Positions 26,337-34,005 of a stretch of 64,000 nucleotides of DNA are shown piece by piece. Position numbers and translations under genes: made by a program. Position 1 is the stretch's first letter. Every line of letters starts with the position of its first letter. Origin of the DNA: Lentisphaeria bacterium (lineage in GTDB: Bacteria; Verrucomicrobiota; Lentisphaeria; Victivallales; Victivallaceae); the NCBI GenBank assembly GCA_017450705.1, contig JAFSTC010000093.1, forward strand, positions 21,072-85,071, read 5' to 3'. The notes below the pieces were generated by a model that saw only the letters and a program-made list of their open reading frames with translations, did not search any database and was not told the origin of the DNA.

Positions 26337-28745
26337 ATGAACACGAAATTGCTTTTTGTTCTGGCGGCGTCCGTATTCGCTTCCGGACTCTTCGCGGCGG
26401 ACTTTGCGCTGGTCCGCGGGAACCGGCCGGAAAGCGCCGTCGTCCTGAGCGCCGACGCGCCGCCTCTTGTCGCGGAAGCGGTGGACAACTTCAACCGGAC
26501 GCTGAAAACCATCACGGGAACCGCCCTTCCGGTGGTCCGGCGGGAGACTGCCGGAAACCGGATCGTGCTCGCCGTCCGCAAAGCGGATTCCCTGATGACG
26601 GCGGATCATTTCTCCATCACCTTCCCGGACAGCCGGACGATGAAGATCGAAGGGACCGAGTATTCGGTGCAGTGGGCGTTCAACCATCTGATCCGCGAAT
26701 TCGCGAAAGCGGAGTGGGTCATGCCGGAGAGTTGCGGTCTGAGCTACACGCCCCTGAAAGACCTGACCGTTCCCATCCGAAAGATGGAAGTGAAAAGCGC
26801 CGCCTGGCCGATCGGCCGTCTCCACAGCAACAAAAAGATCTTCTGGAACCAGAATCTGCGCGAAGGCATCCGGAGCGGCCACTTTCTCACCCGTTACGCT
26901 TTTCCGGCGGAGAAATACGGCAAGGACAATTCCTGGCCCGCGGCGATCATGCCCGTTCACAACGGGAAGAAGCTCACGGCGCTGCCGGATCCCAAGTCTC
27001 CCATCCAGTTCTGGCAGCCGTGCTATTCGAACCCGGAAACGGCAAAGATCGCCGTGCGGAACATTCTGGAATATCTGGAGAAACACCCCGGAACCCTGAG
27101 CATCTGCCTCTCCTCCAACGACGTCACGGGATTCTGCGAATGCGCCGAATGCATGAAGCTGGACAAAAAGCGCAACACCCGGTCGGAATCCTACTTCACC
27201 TTCATCAACCGGGTCGCGGCCGAACTCCTGAAAACCCATCCCGGACTGATCATTCTGGCGGACGCGTACACCTACAACGACCTTCCCCCCAGTTTCAAAC
27301 TGCATCCGAACGTGCTGGTGGAGATCTCCATCGACTTCAACTCCTGCGTGTCGGAAGAGTGTCTGGCACACCACAAAAAGAATATCGCCGCATGGAGCGA
27401 AAAGGCCTCCATGCTCGGCTTGTGGGATTACTCCTGGGGATACCCCTACCCCGTGCCGCGCATGTATCTGCCCGTCCACCTGGACATGCTGAAATACATG
27501 GCGGCGCACAAGGCGAAATTCTATTACGGTCAAAGCTGGACCGTGGACGCCCACGAAGGGCCGAAACAATATCTGATCGCAAAACTGCTGTGGGACGGCA
27601 GTCAGGACGTGAAGAAGCTGGAGGAGGAGTGGTACGTCCGCTGCGTCGGGGAAAAGGCCGCGCCTTACCTGAAAGCCTATTTCAAGGTCTGGAACGACTA
27701 TTTCACGGGACGGGCCAAACTGACCCCCTGGTTCAAAAGCGCCCCGACGGTGTACATGACTTACAACGACGTCTCCTGCGTTTACGCCTTGCGTGAGGCG
27801 GATATCCAGACTGCGGCCCGGGCGATGGAACAGGTCGCCGCGCTGGCCGGGACGGATCAGGAAAAACAGCGGGCGGAGGTGTTGATGCGTCTCTGGCGGC
27901 ACACGTTCCTCAGGCTCCGTCTGCTGGGGGCGGGCATTTACGATCACTCCGGCGTGATCCGGACGGCGGAACAGGCGAAAAAACTGCTGGAAACCGTGCT
28001 GGCGTCTCCGGAATATCTGAAAGAATACGACGAGATCAGCCGCCGGCTCGCCGGGGAAAAAGACATCCGGCACCTCTACCTCTCCCAGGCGTGCATCCGT
28101 CAGGGCGCGTCCCCGGTGGACAGAAAATTCGATTCGAATCTGGAAGGGCACATCCTCGCCGCCGCCGAATTTCACGACCGGCCTGAAGTGAAAGATTTGA
28201 TGCGTAAGATCGCCGCCGATCCCCGTCAGACCGGGACGATCCGCACGCTCTGCCGTCTGCTGAGCGAGCCGGAGCGCCATAAAAATCGCCTGCCGGACGG
28301 GAGCGCCGAAAACGGCGTCACGGAAGTATTTCACATCCGTCCCGGTTCCGGTTCGGACGGGGAAATCTCCGTCACGGATAAATTCGCCGCTTCCGGAAAA
28401 AAATCTTTCCAGGTCGAGGTCAAGTCGCGCAATGTCGTGTTTCAAATCGCCGCCTCCGGACTCAAACCAGGAAAAAAATACGCGTTCACCTTCAAATCCT
28501 TCATTCCCTCCCCCAGCGGAGAGGGGTATTTGCAGATATGGTGCATCGGCAGCAGGAATGCGAAACACAACAAGTCACGCGGGCTCACCCCCTTCAAACT
28601 TTCGGGAAGCGTCTGGCAGACCTTCTCGCACCTTTCCCCTGCGCTGACTTCCGACAGGCTGTATATCCGCATCTATCTGCGGAACTACGAGATCGGCGAC
28701 AAGGTCTTTTTCGACGATCTGAAACTTATGGAAGTGGAAGAGTAA
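26337..28745 (+). CDS. exported DUF4838 protein (copy 1)
   Basis: An 802-residue secreted protein. After the signal peptide (cleavage near L-F-A-A) comes an N-terminal domain like that of alpha-glucuronidases and GH20-type enzymes (about 25-140), then the DUF4838 barrel (about 150-520) with its signature F-C-E-C-A-E-C-M. A C-terminal beta-sandwich carbohydrate-binding module covers about 660-800 (G-K-K-S-F-Q-V-E-V). DUF4838 proteins are thought to be glycosidases; specificity is unknown. It follows the DUF6259 gene by 35 nt. Confidence 0.78.
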   Translation: MNTKLLFVLAASVFASGLFAADFALVRGNRPESAVVLSADAPPLVAEAVDNFNRTLKTITGTALPVVRRETAGNRIVLAVRKADSLMTADHFSITFPDSRTMKIEGTEYSVQWAFNHLIREFAKAEWVMPESCGLSYTPLKDLTVPIRKMEVKSAAWPIGRLHSNKKIFWNQNLREGIRSGHFLTRYAFPAEKYGKDNSWPAAIMPVHNGKKLTALPDPKSPIQFWQPCYSNPETAKIAVRNILEYLEKHPGTLSICLSSNDVTGFCECAECMKLDKKRNTRSESYFTFINRVAAELLKTHPGLIILADAYTYNDLPPSFKLHPNVLVEISIDFNSCVSEECLAHHKKNIAAWSEKASMLGLWDYSWGYPYPVPRMYLPVHLDMLKYMAAHKAKFYYGQSWTVDAHEGPKQYLIAKLLWDGSQDVKKLEEEWYVRCVGEKAAPYLKAYFKVWNDYFTGRAKLTPWFKSAPTVYMTYNDVSCVYALREADIQTAARAMEQVAALAGTDQEKQRAEVLMRLWRHTFLRLRLLGAGIYDHSGVIRTAEQAKKLLETVLASPEYLKEYDEISRRLAGEKDIRHLYLSQACIRQGASPVDRKFDSNLEGHILAAAEFHDRPEVKDLMRKIAADPRQTGTIRTLCRLLSEPERHKNRLPDGSAENGVTEVFHIRPGSGSDGEISVTDKFAASGKKSFQVEVKSRNVVFQIAASGLKPGKKYAFTFKSFIPSPSGEGYLQIWCIGSRNAKHNKSRGLTPFKLSGSVWQTFSHLSPALTSDRLYIRIYLRNYEIGDKVFFDDLKLMEVEE

Positions 28746-28762
28746 GGCCGCGTTTCGAAATC

Positions 28763-30586
28763 ATGGATCTTCAAAAGCTCTACCGCCGGTTCGACAAACT
28801 TTATTCAGCGGAAGACGTTGCGGAAAATGCGCACGAACTTTACGAGCTGGAAAAAAAAGTCTGTCACCGCGACTTCCCCCGTTCCACACGATGGCTCGCC
28901 GAAACCTTGCGCAAGGCCGGATTCGAGCGGGTCGAACGCATCGCACATGCCGCCGACGGCGTGACTTCCTCTTACGACGCGACGATGCCGGAAGCCTGGG
29001 ATCTGGAGGGACGGGCCTATTTGGAAGTGCTTTCCCCGTGGCCGGAAGCGGGACGGATCATCGCCGACACGGACGAGATCGCCTTCGCCGCCGCCACGTG
29101 GTGCGGCTCCACCCCGGACGGGGGATCGACCGGTGAACTCACCCTTTACGATCGGGAACACCCGGGAAAAGCCCGCGGGAAATGGGTCTTTTACGACACC
29201 ATGCCCCGCGGCGCGATGATCGGGGAGCTGGCCCGCGCCGGGGCGCTGGGGATCGTCGCAACCGATTTCGAGCAGGGCTGGCGCGACCCCGACGCCACCC
29301 GCTGGATGAACGGTCCGGGGCAATGGGGCTGGTACTATGTGAAAGACGACTTGCGTCTGCCGGTCTTCGCCGTCACCCCGCGCCGGGCGCTGAGGCTCAA
29401 AAACGAACTGCGGAACGGTCGGACCGTGCTCCTGCACGGCGTCCTCAAGGCGCGGATCGGCAAGGGAGAGATCTACACGGTGACAGGGGTGATCCCGGGA
29501 GAAAGCGACGAAGAGTACGCGATTTTCGCGCATCTGTACGAGCCCTTCCTCTCCGACGACGCATCCGGGGTCGCCGCAGGGATCGAGGTAGGCCGCATGC
29601 TCAAAAATTCGGGACTGAAACTCAAGAAGAGTCTGCGCGTCGTCTTCTCCATGGAGCATTACGGATTTCTGGCCTATCTGGCGCAGGGGACCCACCGTAT
29701 CCGGGCCGCGATGAACATGGATATGCCCGCCTCGCTCATGTACCGCGATCTGGGACTGCCGCTGCACTGGCGGATGAGCACGGTCGGTCTGCCGTTTTTC
29801 ACCGATCTGCTGATGCTGAAGATCATCGAGGAATGCGAGGCCGGACTTTCGATCGACTGTCATCCGGGGACCCTCTCCGACGACACCATGGCGGGCGAAC
29901 CGATTTTGAACATCCCGACCAACTGGCTTTTCGTGGAGATATCCCCCGCGCCGCTGCACCACACTTCCAGTGCCGTCTACGCCGAGGTGGACTGGGAACT
30001 TGCGGGCATCGTCACGAAACTGGTGACGACTCTTGCGGCATTCATGCTGACGGCGGAACGGGAGGATTTCGAAACTCTCCTCGACGATCTCCGGCGTCTG
30101 GCGCGGTCGCAGGCCGGACGTCGCGCCGACGATACGCCGTTCGAGCGGAAAGTCCATTGCGATTTCGCCGCGGGAGAACTGCTGTCGGTCGACAGCTGGA
30201 TGCCGGGACTCGTGACGGCGGAAGAGGCGGAAGCTGCGGTGGCCGATCTGCGTCTGCCGGATCCGGAACTCGCGCCGCGGACGCCGAACGAAAAAAAAGC
30301 CGCGCAGATGACGGTCAGGAGGCTTTGCGGAGGAACGCCGTGGAGTCTGGCGAAGATCCCCTATGATGAGCGGATCGATTTCGGCAAACCGGTCGAACGG
30401 CTCTATTTCACCCTGCTGGACGGGAAACGGACGGTTTTCGAGGCCGTCCGGATGACCGACGCCATGCTCGGGACCGTCACGTCCGACGAAAACATCGGGA
30501 GAGCCGTCGCGCATCTGCGCTACCTTGCCCGTTACGGGTATTTCGAGATCCTGCGGGACGGCAGCAAGACGGCTTCCCGCCGGTAA
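28763..30586 (+). CDS. cytoplasmic M28/DUF4910-like metallopeptidase homologue
   Basis: A 607-residue protein without a signal peptide. The central part keeps most of the M28 zinc-site pattern: H257, D265-D266 in S-D-D-A-S-G-V-A, E298 (in S-M-E-H, where canonical M28 has Glu-Glu), D320 in N-M-D-M and H399-H400 in L-H-H-T-S. The last 170 residues are an extra helical domain. It could be an aminopeptidase, but its place between sugar enzymes suggests it may act on an amide or ester in a glycan. ATG 28763 is chosen because longer frames overlap the DUF4838 gene. Confidence 0.65.
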   Translation: MDLQKLYRRFDKLYSAEDVAENAHELYELEKKVCHRDFPRSTRWLAETLRKAGFERVERIAHAADGVTSSYDATMPEAWDLEGRAYLEVLSPWPEAGRIIADTDEIAFAAATWCGSTPDGGSTGELTLYDREHPGKARGKWVFYDTMPRGAMIGELARAGALGIVATDFEQGWRDPDATRWMNGPGQWGWYYVKDDLRLPVFAVTPRRALRLKNELRNGRTVLLHGVLKARIGKGEIYTVTGVIPGESDEEYAIFAHLYEPFLSDDASGVAAGIEVGRMLKNSGLKLKKSLRVVFSMEHYGFLAYLAQGTHRIRAAMNMDMPASLMYRDLGLPLHWRMSTVGLPFFTDLLMLKIIEECEAGLSIDCHPGTLSDDTMAGEPILNIPTNWLFVEISPAPLHHTSSAVYAEVDWELAGIVTKLVTTLAAFMLTAEREDFETLLDDLRRLARSQAGRRADDTPFERKVHCDFAAGELLSVDSWMPGLVTAEEAEAAVADLRLPDPELAPRTPNEKKAAQMTVRRLCGGTPWSLAKIPYDERIDFGKPVERLYFTLLDGKRTVFEAVRMTDAMLGTVTSDENIGRAVAHLRYLARYGYFEILRDGSKTASRR

Positions 30587-30615
30587 ACGGTCATTCGCGA
30601 AAGGACGGAGCAAAA

Positions 30616-33060
30616 ATGAACGGAAAAAATGCAAAAGTCTTTCTTCTCTGCCTTGCGTTTCTCCCCGGGCTCCTGCCGGGCGGGGGGATCGAAAGCGCCC
30701 GGCATCTGGAAGCTGCGGAAGGTCTGCTGCGCCCGGAAAAGGTTCCGGAGCAGCTCCTGCTGCTGGACTTCTCCCGGGGCGCGAAGTGGGATGAAGTCGT
30801 CAACTTCGAAGACCGGCTCGAAACGGGGTACGGGGAAAAAGCGGGCAGGAGAGGGTTCTACCTCGCCGGACCGGAAAAACACACCGACACGGCGTGGCAG
30901 CTGCGGTCGGCCAAGTTCCCCCTCCGTGGCGCGGGCGAACTGGCCGGACGGATCGACCTGTCCGTCCAAGGCCCCCTCAGGGGCAAACTCGCCCCCCACT
31001 GGGAAAAGTACACCAGCGCCGTCCACTGGTTCTCAGCCGACGGCAGCCCCCTCGGGCGGACGGCCTTCGCCGCCGCCGTCGCGAAAGATGGGGCCGACAG
31101 CATCTCATTCCGAATGACCGTCCCCCCGCGGGCGGCCGCGGGACGGCTCTCTCTGGGCGCGGACAGTCCCAACCTCGGGCGCGGCGACGTTCTGCTCGTC
31201 ACGCAGGTCCGCGTGGACGGCATCCCCCCCGGGGAGAGCCGCTGTTTCACCGACGCGGAAGCCGTCCTGCCGCCGGTGCGCTTTGCTCCGACAGATCCGG
31301 TCTGCACGCTTTCGGCGGAAACCCCGGAAGGGACTTCGGTCGCCGCCGAGACCGCCTTCGCCGCCGACAAAAACGGGGTCCCCGGAAAATTCTCCCCCTT
31401 CGGTCCCGCGGCGCGGCCCGTTCCCGAAGGCACGGGCTGGGTCAAATGCCGTGTAAAATTCGTGACCGACGGGAAACGCCGTCCCGCCCTCCGCGCGGCG
31501 ACGGTGTGCGGCAGGACCCTCTCGAAATGGAACTCCCTCTCCGCGGGCTCCGCCGTCATCCGCCGGGTGTCGGTCTCCCCCTCGCCCGACCCGGCGCAGC
31601 CCTTCGTCTTTTCCGTCGGCCACGGTTTTCCCGTCGACCGGAAGAGCCTGCGCGTCGTCCTCGACGGAAAGGACGTCACGGCGGAGCTCCGGCGGCGGGA
31701 CGTCGTCCCCGAACCGCCCGAAATGGAGGCCGCCGTCTTCACGTACAAGCCCGACAAGCCCTTTGCCATGCGGCAGGTCCACAAGGCCGTCGTCTCCTTT
31801 TCGGACATCTGCGGGAAAACTTTCTCGAAACCCCTGTACTTTTTCTTCGACGAACCGCTGAAAACGGGCGCGGTGACGCTCCGGGATGACGGCGTCATCC
31901 TGACGGACGGCAAGCCCTTCTTCCCCGTCGGCGCCTGTTTCGTCACCCCCTGCCCCGAGAACGGCAACAGCCTCGACAACGCTTATCTCTGGCTCAAAAA
32001 GGCGGGGGTCAACGTCATCGCCTTCAATCCGACGCTCCACCGCAAGGATCCCCGCGGAGCGCTGGACAAGATCGCGAAATACGGTCTGCGGGTCTATTTC
32101 CCGCCCGGGGACCGCAAAGGGGCCAACTGTCAGGACCTCGACGCGATCCTGCGGACCGTGGCGGAACACTACCGCCATCCGGCTCTGCTGGCCTGGTACA
32201 TCGGCGACGACACGATCCTCCACAACACGCCGGAACAGGTGGCGCAGAAGGCCGAAGCCATCCGGGCCGTCGATCCCTGGCACCCCACCTGTCAGGCGGA
32301 CGCGGTGCTTCCCTTTCACCCGCCCGTGTTTTCCCCCGCCGCGAGCGCGGACGATCCGTCGCGCTTCCGCCCCTTTGTCAACTGCACGGACATCTTCCGC
32401 GCCGAACTCTACCCCGTCCGCAACGACTCCGAAAAGAACGCAAAAGACTGCGTACCGGGCCTGATCGTCTGCATGCGGACGGTCAAGCGGGATCTCCGGG
32501 ACCGGGCGGAAGCGCCCAAAAGCATCTGGGGGATCGTCCAGTATTTCGAGGGCTGGGGCAAGACGAAAGAAAAGTCCACCTGGAAACGCTATCCCACATG
32601 GCAGGAGCTCCGCGCCATGACCTGGGCCGTGATCATCCACGGCGCGAAAGGTCTCAACTGGTACACCTGTCACTATTACCCCAATCTGTTCGCCCACGGC
32701 TTCATGTACACGGAGGAGACCCGGCGCAATATCCTGCGGATGACGGCCGAGATCGTCCCCCTCGTCCCCGTGCTGACGGAACGGGACAACGCTCCCCGCC
32801 CGGAAGCTGCGGTCCTCTCGGGACCGGCGAAGGACGTGCTGGGGAACGATTCACTGAGCGTCATGGCGCGGAAACACGGCGGGCATCTTTATCTTTTTGC
32901 CCTCAACTCATCCGCGGAGACGATCCGCGCGCGGATCGCCCTCCCCGGCGTCTCCGGAGGGACCGTCCTCTACGAAAACGGCCGCAGGATCGCGGTCCAA
33001 AACGGCTTCCTCACCGACGATTTTCCGCCCAAAGGGGTCCACGTCTACAAGCTGAAGTGA
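30616..33060 (+). CDS. exported clan-A-like glycoside hydrolase
   Basis: An 814-residue protein with a signal peptide (1 to about 21). Residues 40-420 are two or three beta-sandwich domains. Residues about 424-760 form a TIM barrel of the GH2/GH5 kind beginning D-G-K-P-F-F-P-V-G. At the end of strand 4, where clan-A enzymes have N-E or D-E-P, the sequence is W-Y-I-G-D-D-T (about 530-536), so the acid/base may be an Asp or be placed elsewhere. A C-terminal beta domain follows. The gene closes the first part of the operon; a hairpin and a new promoter come next. Confidence 0.7.
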   Translation: MNGKNAKVFLLCLAFLPGLLPGGGIESARHLEAAEGLLRPEKVPEQLLLLDFSRGAKWDEVVNFEDRLETGYGEKAGRRGFYLAGPEKHTDTAWQLRSAKFPLRGAGELAGRIDLSVQGPLRGKLAPHWEKYTSAVHWFSADGSPLGRTAFAAAVAKDGADSISFRMTVPPRAAAGRLSLGADSPNLGRGDVLLVTQVRVDGIPPGESRCFTDAEAVLPPVRFAPTDPVCTLSAETPEGTSVAAETAFAADKNGVPGKFSPFGPAARPVPEGTGWVKCRVKFVTDGKRRPALRAATVCGRTLSKWNSLSAGSAVIRRVSVSPSPDPAQPFVFSVGHGFPVDRKSLRVVLDGKDVTAELRRRDVVPEPPEMEAAVFTYKPDKPFAMRQVHKAVVSFSDICGKTFSKPLYFFFDEPLKTGAVTLRDDGVILTDGKPFFPVGACFVTPCPENGNSLDNAYLWLKKAGVNVIAFNPTLHRKDPRGALDKIAKYGLRVYFPPGDRKGANCQDLDAILRTVAEHYRHPALLAWYIGDDTILHNTPEQVAQKAEAIRAVDPWHPTCQADAVLPFHPPVFSPAASADDPSRFRPFVNCTDIFRAELYPVRNDSEKNAKDCVPGLIVCMRTVKRDLRDRAEAPKSIWGIVQYFEGWGKTKEKSTWKRYPTWQELRAMTWAVIIHGAKGLNWYTCHYYPNLFAHGFMYTEETRRNILRMTAEIVPLVPVLTERDNAPRPEAAVLSGPAKDVLGNDSLSVMARKHGGHLYLFALNSSAETIRARIALPGVSGGTVLYENGRRIAVQNGFLTDDFPPKGVHVYKLK

Positions 33061-33071
33061 CGCACGAAACG

Positions 33072-33112
33072 CCGCCCGTCCGGAAAGAAAATCCGAAACC
33101 GGAGGCGGGCGG
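33072..33112 (+). terminator. hairpin downstream of the exported hydrolase gene
   Basis: CCGCCCG-TCCGG (33072-33083) pairs with CCGGA-GG-CGGGCGG (33099-33112), with a two-base bulge and an A-rich loop. No T-run follows, so it may be a transcript stabiliser or a factor-dependent stop rather than a full intrinsic terminator. Confidence 0.35.
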
Positions 33113-33125
33113 TGCCTCCTGCCGC

Positions 33126-33154
33126 TTGAAAAAGGGCGGGGGGAATGCTATCTT
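33126..33154 (+). promoter_or_regulatory. internal promoter before the second pseudopilin gene
   Basis: TTGAAA (33126-33131), a 17-nt spacer and TATCTT (33149-33154). It splits the long glycan locus into at least two transcription units. GGAGG follows 6 nt before ATG 33211. Confidence 0.65.
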
Positions 33155-33210
33155 ATCGCGGTCGTAAATTTTGCGTCAACAGGGAAATCCCGACAAAAAA
33201 GGAGGTCGTC

Positions 33211-33984
33211 ATGTCACGTTTCACAGCATCCGCGGACACGCAAGGATCCAACCGGAAAGAGAGCCGGGCTTTCACGCTCATCGAGCTGCTGGTCGTCATC
33301 GCCATCATCGCCATTTTGGCCGCCATGCTCATGCCCGCTTTGCAGCAGGCGCGGGAGCGGGGCCGCGCCGCCAGCTGTCTCAACAACCTCAAACAGCTGG
33401 GACTCAACGCGTTCATGTACATCGACGCCTCCGACGGGACCCATTATCTCCACGACAGCAACGGCCAGTGGGCCGGGTGGTTCATCAACAAGGGCATCTT
33501 CACCAAGAAACCCGACTTCGTGGCCTGCCCCACGATCCCGCCGGGCAAGTTCACCACCACGAGCACGCTCAACAACGCCTACAACACCTACACCTGCCGC
33601 GTGCGCAACAACATTCCCGGCGGCATCGGCTACATCCAGTCCAATACGGACTTCCTGCTGGCCACCAAGCGCATCGCCTATCCCGTGAAATTCATGATCT
33701 TCGCGGACTCGGTCGGCACCGCCAGCCGCATGCAGAACTCCTGGTCCTTCATCCACACCAGTTCCACCATCACCTCCGGCGTCTACATGGCCCACGGCGG
33801 CTCGGCCAACATGGTCTTCCTCGACGGCCACGCGGGCTCTCTGCGCAACTGGCACGAGTGCTACTCCACCTGGTTCGCCGAATACGGCAAAAACGGTTCC
33901 GCCTCGGAACGGGGCGGGTTCACGTTCCACTACATCGACCCGAATTTCTCCGCCGTGCGCTTCAACGGCGGCGGTCTCAAGTAG
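33211..33984 (+). CDS. pseudopilin-like protein with H-X9-DG domain (copy 2)
   Basis: A 257-residue protein with the same architecture as the copy at 22061: a short basic leader, then [17 protein letters not shown] and a globular beta-rich part. The residue before F is Ala. The C-terminal motif [12 protein letters not shown] is again exactly H-X9-DG. The start is fixed by GGAGG at 33201-33205. A DUF4838 gene follows after 21 nt. First gene of its own promoter. Confidence 0.92.
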   Translation: MSRFTASADTQGSNRKESRAFTLIELLVVIAIIAILAAMLMPALQQARERGRAASCLNNLKQLGLNAFMYIDASDGTHYLHDSNGQWAGWFINKGIFTKKPDFVACPTIPPGKFTTTSTLNNAYNTYTCRVRNNIPGGIGYIQSNTDFLLATKRIAYPVKFMIFADSVGTASRMQNSWSFIHTSSTITSGVYMAHGGSANMVFLDGHAGSLRNWHECYSTWFAEYGKNGSASERGGFTFHYIDPNFSAVRFNGGGLK

Positions 33985-34005
33985 AACGGAAAGGAGCGTC
34001 CCCCC

